A DNA stretch of 64,000 nucleotides, from NCBI GenBank assembly GCA_038198775.1, contig JBBPZV010000005.1, forward strand, positions 1-64,000. The letters run 5' to 3'. The notes under the pieces were generated by a model, which saw only the letters and a list, made by a program, of their open reading frames with translations, did not search any database and was not told the origin of the DNA. This DNA is from JACCYJ01 sp038198775. Lineage in GTDB: Bacteria; Actinomycetota; Actinomycetes; Propionibacteriales; Nocardioidaceae. Both the position numbers and the translations under genes were made by a program. Shown piece after piece: positions 16,925 to 25,092 of this stretch. The first letter of the stretch is position 1. Each line of letters starts with the position of its first letter.

Positions 16925-17632
16925 TCAGGCGCCGACGGTCTCGATACGGGGATCGTCGACCGGCGGGGCCGCCTCGTCGCGGGCCACCCGGCGCCAGACG
17001 AAGAAGCCCCAGATCACGAACCCGGCGTACACGCCGTAGAGCACCGCCGAGGGATAGAACCGGAAGTACAGCAGCTCAGGAACGCCCGCCACGTCGACCG
17101 CGACCCACGCCAGCCAGAAGTCGATCCAGCCGCGCGCCATCGCGTACGTCGCGAGCACCGAGCCGACGAAGATCCAGGCGTCCGCGAGGTAGTACCACCA
17201 GGCGGCCGGGAACCCTGCGCCGACCGAGGAGAACACCACGAACCCGACCCCGACGGCCACCGCCGCGCTGGCTAGGTAGGCGACCCGTTCGGCTGCGGTG
17301 GCCCAGCGTGGGACGACGGCTGCCGAGCCGGCTCCGGCGGCCAGTGTCTGACGCCACCGCCACCAGCCGTAGCCGCTGACCACCAGGAAGAAGACCTGGC
17401 GGGCCGCCTGGCCGTACAGCGTGGCCCCTTGCGGGTTGCCGAACGCGACACCCAGGAAGACGGTGAACAGCATGACGTTGCCGACGATGCCGACCGGCCA
17501 GGCCCAGACCCGCCGCCGCATCCCGCCGATCGCCGAGGCCAGCCCGAAGGCGTTGCCGATGATCTCCCGCCAGGTGATGGCATGCCCGTCGATGACCAGC
17601 TGGGCGTTGAACAGCCAGTGCAGCGCGCTCAT
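16925..17632 (-). CDS. ribM: riboflavin transporter RibM (PnuC family)
   Basis: Integral membrane protein of 235 residues with about seven hydrophobic segments and the PnuC-family patterns AWPVGIVGNVMLF, YGQAARQVFFLVVSGYGWWRW and DFWLAWVAVDV. PnuC itself imports nicotinamide riboside, but the FMN riboswitch at 17727-17853 points to the riboflavin-specific branch (RibM/PnuX) known from Corynebacterium and Streptomyces. ATG at 17632 has a GAGGAG ribosome-binding site six bases upstream. Rpe lies upstream in the same direction. Substrate is inferred from the riboswitch and not from the protein alone. Confidence 0.88.
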   Translation of the reverse strand: MSALHWLFNAQLVIDGHAITWREIIGNAFGLASAIGGMRRRVWAWPVGIVGNVMLFTVFLGVAFGNPQGATLYGQAARQVFFLVVSGYGWWRWRQTLAAGAGSAAVVPRWATAAERVAYLASAAVAVGVGFVVFSSVGAGFPAAWWYYLADAWIFVGSVLATYAMARGWIDFWLAWVAVDVAGVPELLYFRFYPSAVLYGVYAGFVIWGFFVWRRVARDEAAPPVDDPRIETVGA

Positions 17633-17726
17633 CTTCTGCTCCTCGATGACGACGACGCCCACTAGACCCGGGGCTGCCGTCACCGCCGCTGACGCGCCGG
17701 CACGCGGCCGAGCGACGGCGGCGAGC

Positions 17727-17853
17727 GCGTGCTGCCTCCCATCCGGACTATCACCGTCGGTCCTGGAGTTCCACCAGGTCAACCGGCCACTGGAGGTGGT
17801 CGGGTCGCGGACTGTCACCGCCGGTTCGGACTTGCACCGACCCCGGAGCACGC
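17727..17853 (-). promoter_or_regulatory. FMN riboswitch (RFN element)
   Basis: The minus strand contains the conserved FMN aptamer blocks: GGTGCAAGTCC followed by CCGGCGGTGACAGTCC, then ACCGACGGTGATAGTCCGG and ATGGGAGG. The ends pair as helix P1 (GCGTGCT 17847-17853 with AGCACGC 17727-17733). It sits 94 bp upstream of ribM. FMN binding would be expected to lower ribM expression; whether by termination or by hiding the ribosome-binding site is not clear. Confidence 0.95.
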
Positions 17854-17861
17854 GAGCGCTA

Positions 17862-17878
17862 ACTCGGCGCCGAGTATG
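17862..17878 (-). promoter_or_regulatory. 14-bp palindrome and -10 box ahead of the riboswitch
   Basis: ACTCGGCGCCGAGT (17862-17875) is a perfect palindrome. It overlaps CATACT (17873-17878), a possible -10 box that would start transcription about 13 nt before the riboswitch. No good -35 is visible, which would suit an activator- or repressor-controlled promoter. Confidence 0.4.
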
Positions 17879-17959
17879 CCACGCCGCGGCCCCGGCCACC
17901 AGACCGGCCGGCCGGGACGGGCAGCAGGCGCGTCTTTACGCGCGAGGGCGCGAAACCGG

Positions 17960-18637
17960 CTAGGCGGGGCGGCTCGCGGGGGCGGCGGCAACGGCCCGGG
18001 CGCGGAGCTCGGTGACTGCGGCCTCAGGGTCGTCGGCGCCGAAGACCGCGGTGCCGGCCACGAAGACGTCGGCGCCGGCGGCGGCGGCGCGTTCGACGGT
18101 CGCGAGCGAGACTCCCCCGTCGACCTGGAGCCACACCTGTCCGCCGTGGCGGTCGACCAGGTCTCGGGCGCGTGCCACCTTCGGCAGGCAGACGTCCAGG
18201 AACTTCTGACCCCCGAAGCCGGGTTCGACCGTCATCACCAGCAGCAGGTCGATCTCGGTCAGCAGGTCGGCGTACGGCTCCACCGGGGTCGCCGGGCGAA
18301 GCGCCAGGCCCGCCCGGGCTCCATGGGCTCGCAGCTCGCGGGCGAGTCGTACCGGAGCTCGCGCCGCCTCGACGTGGAAGGTGACGTTGGCGGCGCCGGC
18401 CTCGACGTAGCCGACCGCCCAGCGATCGGGATCCTCGATCATCAGGTGGCAGTCCAGCGGCTGGGCGGCGACATTCGCCAACGACTCGACGACCGGCAGG
18501 CCGAGGGTGAGGTTGGGAACGAAGTGGTTGTCCATGACGTCGATGTGCAACCAGTCGGCGCCGGGAACCGAGCGAGCGGCGGCTGCCAGCTCGGCGAGGT
18601 CGGCCGCCAGCAGGCTCGGCGCGATCTGGATGCCCAT
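17960..18637 (-). CDS. rpe: ribulose-phosphate 3-epimerase
   Basis: Pentose-phosphate pathway enzyme interconverting ribulose 5-phosphate and xylulose 5-phosphate; 225-residue TIM barrel. Visible motifs are PSLLAADLAEL with the substrate-contacting Ser, DWLHIDVMDNHFVPNLTLG with the catalytic Asp, DCHLMIEDP, MTVEPGFGGQKF, and VDGGVS with the second catalytic Asp. The ATG at 18637 has a -10 box (TAAACT) 8 nt upstream and no ribosome-binding site. It follows rsmB after 103 bp and precedes the ribM riboswitch; ribulose 5-phosphate is also a riboflavin precursor. Confidence 0.97.
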   Translation of the reverse strand: MGIQIAPSLLAADLAELAAAARSVPGADWLHIDVMDNHFVPNLTLGLPVVESLANVAAQPLDCHLMIEDPDRWAVGYVEAGAANVTFHVEAARAPVRLARELRAHGARAGLALRPATPVEPYADLLTEIDLLLVMTVEPGFGGQKFLDVCLPKVARARDLVDRHGGQVWLQVDGGVSLATVERAAAAGADVFVAGTAVFGADDPEAAVTELRARAVAAAPASRPA

Positions 18638-18645
18638 CGCGGCGC

Positions 18646-18651
18646 AGTTTA
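18646..18651 (-). promoter_or_regulatory. -10 box of a likely leaderless rpe promoter
   Basis: TAAACT on the minus strand lies 8 nt before the rpe ATG, placing the predicted start point at or within a base or two of that codon. The -35 region is not consensus. Confidence 0.4.
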
Positions 18652-18671
18652 GTTGTTCTATGCCGCGAGGT

Positions 18672-18701
18672 TGGTGACACCGGTGGGGACGCGAGTCACC
18701 A
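18672..18701 (-). terminator. weak inverted repeat between rsmB and rpe
   Basis: TGGTGAC (minus strand, 18695-18701) pairs with GTCACCA (18672-18678) around a 16-nt loop, 40 bp after the rsmB stop. There is no U tract; it may end rsmB transcripts just before the rpe promoter. Confidence 0.25.
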
Positions 18702-18740
18702 GGGTCTGCCCTTCAGCGCGGTGATCCGTCCCAGCCGCGA

Positions 18741-20093
18741 TCAGTCGCGGCGGCGCAGCAGGGCCAGGAACATCGCATCGGTGTCGTGGACGTGCGGCCA
18801 CAGCCGCAAACAGGAGCCCGCCTGGCCGGGCAGCTGGGGGAAGGCCGCCGGCGCGTCGAGCAGCTCAACCTCCGGGCGCCGGCCGAGGACGGCGTTGACG
18901 ACGCCGGCGGTCTCCGCGAGATGCGGTGAGCAGGTGACGTAGCCGACGACCCCACCGGCTCGTGCGGAATCGAGCGCGGTCTCCAGAAGTTGCTCCTGCA
19001 ACCGCACCAGGCCGGGCAGCTCGTCCTCTCGGCGGCCCCAGCGAGCGTCCGGGTGGCGTCGCAGCGCGCCGAGCCCGGAGCACGGTGCGTCGAGCAGCAC
19101 CCGGTCGAACGTTCCGGGTCTCCAGGCCGGTCGGTGGCCGTCGCCGGCGACGACCTCAGCGTTCGGCAGCCGGCGGACCGCATTGGCGACGAGCCGGGCC
19201 CGGTGCGGTTGCCGCTCGTTCGCCAGCAGCAGCGCCCCGCGACCCGCGCCGACCGCGGCCATCAGCGCCGCCTTCCCGCCAGGGCCGGCGCACAGGTCGA
19301 GCCAGCGAGCGTCAGGTCCGCGCAGCGGCGCCGCCAACAGCGCCAACGTGACCACCTGCGAGCCCTCGTCCTGGACCCCGGCACGGCCCTCCCGGACGGC
19401 TGGTATCTCGCCCGGGTCGCCACCGGGCAGCCGAACCGCGAACGGGGAAAGCGTTCCTGGTCTGCCCCCTGTGCCGAGCAGCTCCGACACCGCCGCCAGG
19501 CCTGGACGCGCCGCCAGCGTGACCTTCGGCGGCTGGTTGTCCCAGCGCAGGTAGCGAGCGGTCCCCGCCAGATCGCCACCCAGGGCGGCTAGGACCGCCT
19601 CCACCACCCAGCGGGGGTGGGAGTGCATCACCGCGAGCCGGCCGATCGGGTCCTCTCCGGCAGCGGGTGCGACCTCCTCGAGCCACTGCTGCAGGCTTCG
19701 TTCCGACACCTTCCGCAGCACCGCGTTGACGAAGCCCACCGGACGCGGCCCGAGACGGCCGCGTACCAGCTCGCCACTGGTCGACACGGCCGCGTACGGG
19801 GGAGTCCGCATCGCGAGCAGCTGATGGCACCCGAGCACAAGGGCGGCGGCGACGACCGGGTCCAGCTCAGGAACCGGCCGGTCGCAGACCGCGGCGAGGA
19901 TCGCCTCGTACGTCCCGCGCAGCCGCAGCGCGCCGTTGCTGAGCTCGGTGGCCAAGGCTGCGTCGCGGGTGTTCAGCCGGCGTTCTGCGCGCACAGCCGG
20001 GAGCAGCAGGTTGGCGTAGGCGCCGCGCTCTCGCACCGCCAGCAGGACGTCCAGCGCCACCAGCCGGGCCGGGTCGACCGGGCGACGGGCCAC
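18741..20093 (-). CDS. rsmB: 16S rRNA m5C967 methyltransferase
   Basis: SAM-dependent RNA cytosine methyltransferase of the RsmB/Sun family, 450 residues. The N-terminal NusB-like RNA-binding domain (about 1-135) is followed by the Rossmann methyltransferase domain with LDLCAGPGGKA, FDRVLLDAPCSGLG and GYVTCSPH. The Cys residues of the last two motifs are the catalytic and release cysteines. GTG at 20093 follows the fmt stop by 2 bp, so it belongs to the def-fmt-rsmB operon. The 16S position is inferred from the family. Confidence 0.94.
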   Translation of the reverse strand: MARRPVDPARLVALDVLLAVRERGAYANLLLPAVRAERRLNTRDAALATELSNGALRLRGTYEAILAAVCDRPVPELDPVVAAALVLGCHQLLAMRTPPYAAVSTSGELVRGRLGPRPVGFVNAVLRKVSERSLQQWLEEVAPAAGEDPIGRLAVMHSHPRWVVEAVLAALGGDLAGTARYLRWDNQPPKVTLAARPGLAAVSELLGTGGRPGTLSPFAVRLPGGDPGEIPAVREGRAGVQDEGSQVVTLALLAAPLRGPDARWLDLCAGPGGKAALMAAVGAGRGALLLANERQPHRARLVANAVRRLPNAEVVAGDGHRPAWRPGTFDRVLLDAPCSGLGALRRHPDARWGRREDELPGLVRLQEQLLETALDSARAGGVVGYVTCSPHLAETAGVVNAVLGRRPEVELLDAPAAFPQLPGQAGSCLRLWPHVHDTDAMFLALLRRRD

Positions 20094-20095
20094 GC

Positions 20096-21034
20096 TCAGC
20101 CGTGCCCGTCACCGAGAAGGGCTCGCTCCGACAGCCTGGCACCGCGGGCCCACGCGGCCGCGCTCATCGACCGGCGACCCTGTGGCCGGACCTCCCCCAG
20201 GGCCACGCCGTGGGTCCCCGTGCCCGCGTACACCTGCTCACCAGCCGGGCGGAGCTCTCCCGGCGCCAGCCCGGTGACCGCCGCGACCGGTCGGACCGGA
20301 CCCAGCTTGAGCCGGTGGTCGGCCCACGTCGTCCAGGCGCCCGGGGCCGGGGTGCAGGCGCGGATGCGCCGGTCGACCGCGGTTGCGGGGTCGGTCCACC
20401 GCACCCTCGCGTCGGCCGCGCCGAGCTTCGGCGCGTACGAGACCATCTGGTCCGGCTGCGGGACTGCCGCGACCGAACCGTCCGCGAGGTGGTCCAGGGT
20501 CTCGACGAGGAGCCGGGCGCCGGCGGTGGCGAGGCGGCTCTGGAGCTCGCCCGCGGTGTCGCGCGGCCGCACCGCCTCGGTGAGGGTGCCGAGCACCGGC
20601 CCGGCGTCGAGCTCGGGCACCAGCCGGAACGTCGTCGCACCGGTCACGTCGTCCCCGCTGAGCAGCGCGTGCTGCACCGGCGCCGCACCCCGCCAGGCCG
20701 GCAGCAGCGAGAAGTGGAGGTTGATCCAGCCGTGCCCGGGAACTCCCAGTGCGGCTGCCGGCAGCAGCGCACCGTAGCCGACCACCGGGCAGCACTCGGG
20801 GGCGAGCACGGTGAGCCGGTGCAAGAAGTCTGGGTCGCTGGGGCGCTGCGGTTCGAGCACCTCGACGCCTGCCTCGGCGGCCCACCGGGCCACAGGTGAG
20901 TGGACCAGCCGCCGCCCCCGCCCGGCGGCCGCGGCGGGACGGGTCAGGACCGCCACCACCTCGTGCCGGCTGGCGAGCAGCGCGTCCAGCGAGGGCACCG
21001 CCGCCGTCGGTGTTCCCGCGAACAGCAGCCGCAC
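20096..21034 (-). CDS. fmt: methionyl-tRNA formyltransferase
   Basis: Formylates the initiator Met-tRNA with 10-formyl-tetrahydrofolate. The protein has 312 residues with MRLLFAGTP at the start, the catalytic core WINLHFSLLPAWRGAAPVQ with the conserved Asn and His, and GATTFRLVPELDAGPVL with the catalytic Asp. The C-terminal OB-like domain binds tRNA. GTG at 21034 begins one base after the def stop, which fixes the start. Def and Fmt perform opposite steps on the formyl group, and their coupling is standard. Confidence 0.97.
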   Translation of the reverse strand: MRLLFAGTPTAAVPSLDALLASRHEVVAVLTRPAAAAGRGRRLVHSPVARWAAEAGVEVLEPQRPSDPDFLHRLTVLAPECCPVVGYGALLPAAALGVPGHGWINLHFSLLPAWRGAAPVQHALLSGDDVTGATTFRLVPELDAGPVLGTLTEAVRPRDTAGELQSRLATAGARLLVETLDHLADGSVAAVPQPDQMVSYAPKLGAADARVRWTDPATAVDRRIRACTPAPGAWTTWADHRLKLGPVRPVAAVTGLAPGELRPAGEQVYAGTGTHGVALGEVRPQGRRSMSAAAWARGARLSERALLGDGHG

Positions 21035-21035
21035 C

Positions 21036-21581
21036 TCACATGCCCCGGCCGAACACGGGGTGCGGTGAGCTGCGTACGGTCGGCGCCGGGGTCCCCAGCC
21101 ACGCGGCCTCCCGGATCTCGCGCAACGCGGTCCGCCGGGCGTCCCGGTCGAGCCGGTCGACGAACAAGATGCCGTCGAGGTGGTCGGTCTCGTGCTGCAG
21201 GACCCGGGCCAGCAGGTCGGAGCCCTCGACGTCCACCGGCTCGCCGTGCATCGACCACCCGGTCGCCCGCACCTGGGCCGCCCGGACACATTCGAAGCTG
21301 AAACCCGGGATGGACAGGCAACCCTCCGGGCCATCCTGGGTCAGGTCGGACAGTCTGAGCTGCGGGTTGATGAGGTGTCCCACCTCTGCGTCGACGTGAT
21401 AGGTGAACACCCGCAACCCGACCCCGAGCTGTGGTGCCGCCAAGCCCGAACCGGGAGCTTCCAGCATCGTGTCGGTCAGGTCCGCCACCAGCGCCCGCAG
21501 CTCCTTGTCGAAGTCGGTGACCGCAGCCGCAGGGGTACGCAGCACGGGGTCGCCGAACAACCGGATCGCACGGACGGTCAC
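21036..21581 (-). CDS. def: peptide deformylase
   Basis: Metalloenzyme that removes the N-formyl group from new proteins. The 181-residue protein has all three motifs: GSGLAAPQLG near 44-53, EGCLS near 86-90 whose Cys binds metal, and HETDHLDG near 129-136 with two metal-binding His and the catalytic Glu. GTG at 21581 is the start that matches the family N-terminus; TAGAAT lies 8 nt upstream, so the mRNA may be leaderless. A downstream tail of about 25 residues ends in HPVFGRGM. Confidence 0.96.
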   Translation of the reverse strand: MTVRAIRLFGDPVLRTPAAAVTDFDKELRALVADLTDTMLEAPGSGLAAPQLGVGLRVFTYHVDAEVGHLINPQLRLSDLTQDGPEGCLSIPGFSFECVRAAQVRATGWSMHGEPVDVEGSDLLARVLQHETDHLDGILFVDRLDRDARRTALREIREAAWLGTPAPTVRSSPHPVFGRGM

Positions 21582-21589
21582 GACGACCC

Positions 21590-21595
21590 ATTCTA
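21590..21595 (-). promoter_or_regulatory. -10 box of the def-fmt-rsmB operon
   Basis: TAGAAT matches five of six consensus bases and lies 8 nt before the def GTG in the 37-bp gap after priA. No ribosome-binding site is present, so a leaderless mRNA is likely. Confidence 0.5.
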
Positions 21596-21618
21596 GGGAG
21601 GGCACCTGGACACCGCCG

Positions 21619-23625
21619 CTAGGAGATCCCGACCGGGTCGACGTGCACCCGCAGCGGAACCAGCTTGCGAGCGCTGCGTTCAGACTGCAAGACCTGCAGC
21701 CGGCGCGACAGCTGCGGCCCGACTCCCCTCGGGACCCGCACGACCAGCCGGCTGCGTTCGGCGTCCAGCGGGGCTGGTCCCACCAGATCGGCCGGCTCCG
21801 GCCAGGCCAGGCCACGCAGTGCCATGACGTCTGGGGTGGGACCGTCCAGCACCGCCAGCCGCACCGCCGGCGGCAGCCTCGCCGCTCGCCGCTCGGCCAG
21901 CTCGCGCGAGGCGAACCCGACCGGGTCCGCGCGGACCAGTGCCTGCAACGCAGCCTCGGTCGGATCTCCGCTGGCCACCACCACCCCGTTCCGGCGTACG
22001 AGGGCCACAACGTTGAACCAACGGCGGACCGACTCCTCCGCGCTGCGAAGCTCCGGCCGCGCCAGCATCAGGTCGGTGTCGAGCAGCACCCCGGCGGCGT
22101 AGCCCCCGGCGGCGTCGGGTTCGGCGCCCGGCGTGGCGAGGACAAGTGCCGGACGGTCGTCAACCCGGTCGACGACGTGCGGTGCGGAGGAGGTCCGGAC
22201 GGCTGCGCCGGGGAACGCCCGGCCGAGCTCGTCGGCGGTGCGCTGCTCTCCGACGACCGGTGCCCGGAGCCGGTCGGACCCGCACCGCGGGCATGACCAT
22301 GCGGTGTGGACGAGCCCGCACCGGCGGCAGGTCGGGAGGGCGCCCGCGACGAGCTGCCGCAGTGGGCCGCCGCAGCGCGAGCAAAGGGCGGGCTGCCGGC
22401 ACAACTGGCAGGCCAGCGCGGTGCGGTAGCCGCGGCGCGGAACGCTGACCAGTACCGGCCCGGAACCGAGTCCCGCTCGGATCGCACGCATGGCTGCTGC
22501 CGGAAGGCGGGCCGTGCCGGCCCCTGGGTCGTCGCTGTCCCCGGCGCCGCCGGCGACGCTGACGCGGGGACCGTGTGCCCGCCGCAGCACCACCGGCGCG
22601 CTCAGGTCGGCACACCATCGGCTCTCCACCAGTGCCTGCGCCTCCACCGACCGGGCATGGCCGGCCAGCAGCAGCGCCGCACCGCACGCCTGCGCACGCC
22701 GGACCAACACCTCACGAGCGTGCGGGTACGGAGCCCGTGGCTCGGCGTACGCGTCGTTGCCGTCGTCCCACATGGCCACCAGGCCCAGCGCGTGCACTGG
22801 CGCGAACGCCGCTCCCCTCGTCCCCAGCACGATCCTGACGTGGTCTCGGGAGAGCGCCAAGAAGGCCCGGTACCGCGCCTGCGGCCCCAGGTCGGCGCTG
22901 AGCACGACGTGGCGGCCGGGACCGAGGAGCCGGCAGAGCGCAGCGTCCAACCGGGAAACGTCCCGAGCGTCGGGCAGGCACACGAGGACACCCCGACCGG
23001 CGCGGGCGGCGGCCACCACCACCTGGCCCAGCGGCGCTGCCCAGTCGCCTGGCAGCGCGCTCCAGCAGGCCCGGGGGGCCTGGCCACCGGCGATCCGATC
23101 CACCAGCGCCCGCCCACCGGGGTACGGCTCCCAGGCCGCCAGGTCCAGGTCGGGCAACGCGGCGGTGTCCGCAGGCGCGACCGGAGCGCGCTCGGTGCGG
23201 GCGTGCCGGGTAGGAACGGCCAGGCGTACGACGTCGGCGAACGTCCCCGCGTAGCGATCGGCGACCGCCCGGCACAACCGGGCCACGTCACCGCGCAGCA
23301 CCACCTCGCTGGAGACCACCCGCTCGATCCACCCCAGCCGCCCGGGGTGATCGCTGCGCTCGACCCGGTCGAGCAGGAACCCGCCCACCCGCTGGCCGGC
23401 GAAGCGCAGGCGCAGCCGACATCCCGGCACGGCTGCGTCGGACATGCTCTCCGGCACGAGGTAGTCGAACGGCCGGTCGAGGTGGGCCAGCGAGACGTCG
23501 AGCGCGACCCGGGCCACCGGCCGGGACACCGCCGGTTCCGGTCCTGGGCGTGGTCGGGTGGTCCGCAGCCGCTCGCGGACCAGTGCCAGCTGAGCCGGTG
23601 GAGCGGCCGAACCGGGGGTGGTCAC
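21619..23625 (-). CDS. priA: PriA-family primosomal protein without helicase motifs
   Basis: Homologue of the replication-restart protein PriA, 668 residues. The N-terminal DNA-binding part (about 38-130, ALDVSLAHLDRPFDYLVP) and the Cys-rich zinc module (CQLCRQPALCSRCGG, CRRCG, CPRCG, about 405-450) are present. The Walker A segment is absent, and the usual DEEH box is replaced by a WDDGND stretch. This matches the actinobacterial PriA group, which lacks detectable helicase motifs, so it probably acts as a structural restart factor. Start is GTG at 23625, with a TACAAC box six bases upstream. It lies between metK and def. Confidence 0.92.
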   Translation of the reverse strand: MTTPGSAAPPAQLALVRERLRTTRPRPGPEPAVSRPVARVALDVSLAHLDRPFDYLVPESMSDAAVPGCRLRLRFAGQRVGGFLLDRVERSDHPGRLGWIERVVSSEVVLRGDVARLCRAVADRYAGTFADVVRLAVPTRHARTERAPVAPADTAALPDLDLAAWEPYPGGRALVDRIAGGQAPRACWSALPGDWAAPLGQVVVAAARAGRGVLVCLPDARDVSRLDAALCRLLGPGRHVVLSADLGPQARYRAFLALSRDHVRIVLGTRGAAFAPVHALGLVAMWDDGNDAYAEPRAPYPHAREVLVRRAQACGAALLLAGHARSVEAQALVESRWCADLSAPVVLRRAHGPRVSVAGGAGDSDDPGAGTARLPAAAMRAIRAGLGSGPVLVSVPRRGYRTALACQLCRQPALCSRCGGPLRQLVAGALPTCRRCGLVHTAWSCPRCGSDRLRAPVVGEQRTADELGRAFPGAAVRTSSAPHVVDRVDDRPALVLATPGAEPDAAGGYAAGVLLDTDLMLARPELRSAEESVRRWFNVVALVRRNGVVVASGDPTEAALQALVRADPVGFASRELAERRAARLPPAVRLAVLDGPTPDVMALRGLAWPEPADLVGPAPLDAERSRLVVRVPRGVGPQLSRRLQVLQSERSARKLVPLRVHVDPVGIS

Positions 23626-23693
23626 GACCCGGTTGTATCAGCCGGCACCGGCAGCGCGGGTCGCCGACCACAGTTCCCCCGTCCGGGGCCCGG

Positions 23694-24887
23694 TCAGCCG
23701 CGGCAGGCGGCGCGCAGCGCGGCTGCGCGGTCGGTGCGCTCCCAGGTGAAGTCGGGCAGCTCTCGCCCGAAGTGACCGTATGCGGCGGTGCTGGCATAGA
23801 TCGGGCGCAGCAGGTCGAGGTCAGCGATGATGGCAGCCGGCCGCAGGTCGAAGACCTCTCGCACCGCGTCCTGGATCGAGTCGACGGGGGCCGCCTCGGT
23901 GCCGAAGCAGTCCACGAACAGCCCGACCGGATGGGACTTCCCGATCGCGTAGGCGACCTGCACCTCGCAACGGCGGGCCAGTCCGGCGGCCACCACGTTC
24001 TTCGCGACCCAGCGCAGCGCGTACGCCGCGGACCGGTCGACCTTGCTGGGGTCCTTGCCGCTGAAGGCACCACCACCGTGCCGGGCCATCCCCCCGTAGG
24101 TGTCGATGATGATCTTGCGGCCGGTCAGCCCTGCGTCGCCCATCGGGCCGCCCACCTCGAACCGCCCGGTGGGGTTCACCAGCAGCCGGTAGTCGCTGAC
24201 GTCGATGTCGAAGCCGGTGAGCGCCTCGTCGACGACGTGCTTCTTGACGTCCGGGGTCAACAGCGCGTCGAGGTCGATGTCGGCGGCGTGCTGGCTGGAC
24301 ACGACCACGGTGTCGACCCGCAACGGCGTCCCAGCGGCGTCGTACTCGACGCTGACCTGCGTTTTGCCGTCGGGCCTCAGGTAGGGCATCGTCCCGTCGC
24401 GCCTCACCCGCGCCAGCTGGCGCGCCAGCGCGTGGGCCAGCGTGATCGGCAACGGCATCAGCTGTGGCGTCTCGTCGCAGGCGAAGCCGAACATCATGCC
24501 CTGGTCGCCGGCACCTTGTGCGTCGAGCGGGTCCGACGACCCCTCCCGGCCCTCGGTCGCCGAGTCGACGCCTCGCGCGATGTCGGGTGACTGGGACCCG
24601 ATCGAGACCTGTACGCCGCAGGAGTCGCCGTCGAAGCCCTTCTTCGACGAGTCGTAGCCGATCTCGAGGACGCGGTCCCGCACGATCCGCGGGATGTCGG
24701 CGTACGCATCGGTCGTGACCTCGCCGGCGACCACGACGAGCCCGGTGGTCACCAGCGTCTCGATCGCGACCCGACTGGCTGGGTCCTTGGTGAGCAGGGC
24801 GTCGAGGACGCTGTCGCTGATCTGGTCCGCGATCTTGTCGGGATGTCCCTCCGTCACCGACTCGGAGGTGAACAGTCGACGGCTCAC
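23694..24887 (-). CDS. metK: S-adenosylmethionine synthetase
   Basis: Makes SAM from methionine and ATP. The 397-residue protein begins with the family signature SRRLFTSESVTEGHPDKI (catalytic His near 15), includes GAGDQGMMFGFACDET and later the P-loop-like GGGAFSGKDPSKVDRS. I prefer GTG at 24887 over GTG at 24899 because the shorter start matches the family and has GGGAG five bases upstream. A TAGGCT -10-like box is at 24939-24944. An intergenic repeat element lies upstream at 24955-25034. Confidence 0.97.
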   Translation of the reverse strand: MSRRLFTSESVTEGHPDKIADQISDSVLDALLTKDPASRVAIETLVTTGLVVVAGEVTTDAYADIPRIVRDRVLEIGYDSSKKGFDGDSCGVQVSIGSQSPDIARGVDSATEGREGSSDPLDAQGAGDQGMMFGFACDETPQLMPLPITLAHALARQLARVRRDGTMPYLRPDGKTQVSVEYDAAGTPLRVDTVVVSSQHAADIDLDALLTPDVKKHVVDEALTGFDIDVSDYRLLVNPTGRFEVGGPMGDAGLTGRKIIIDTYGGMARHGGGAFSGKDPSKVDRSAAYALRWVAKNVVAAGLARRCEVQVAYAIGKSHPVGLFVDCFGTEAAPVDSIQDAVREVFDLRPAAIIADLDLLRPIYASTAAYGHFGRELPDFTWERTDRAAALRAACRG

Positions 24888-24954
24888 GGACGCTCCCACC
24901 TGCTGCGGTCCGGCCGCGGGTCCCCGACCGGCCGTCCCAGCCTAGCCCCGCCCG

Positions 24955-25034
24955 CGCTTTCCCAGGTTGACCTGGGAGAGCGACACTCCCAACGAGGTGC
25001 AGCCCATGGCAGGCGTCGCTCAGCCATTGGGAGT
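24955..25034 (+). repeat. structured intergenic repeat, copy 1
   Basis: This 80-bp element in the coaBC-metK gap begins with a 13-pair hairpin (24955-24982) and continues with AGCGACACTCCCAACG. Its ACTCCCAA (24985-24992) pairs with TTGGGAGT (25027-25034). GAGCGAC (24978-24984) can also pair with GTCGCTC (25015-25021), crossing the other stem. Copy 2 at 50044-50122 has 35 of the first 40 bases identical, with paired changes in both stems. It is oriented opposite to the neighbouring genes. Confidence 0.75.
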
Positions 25035-25092
25035 ACGGGGACCTGCGGCGTTGCCGGCGGCGATGCGGCGCCGGTGCGAGAACCGGCACATG

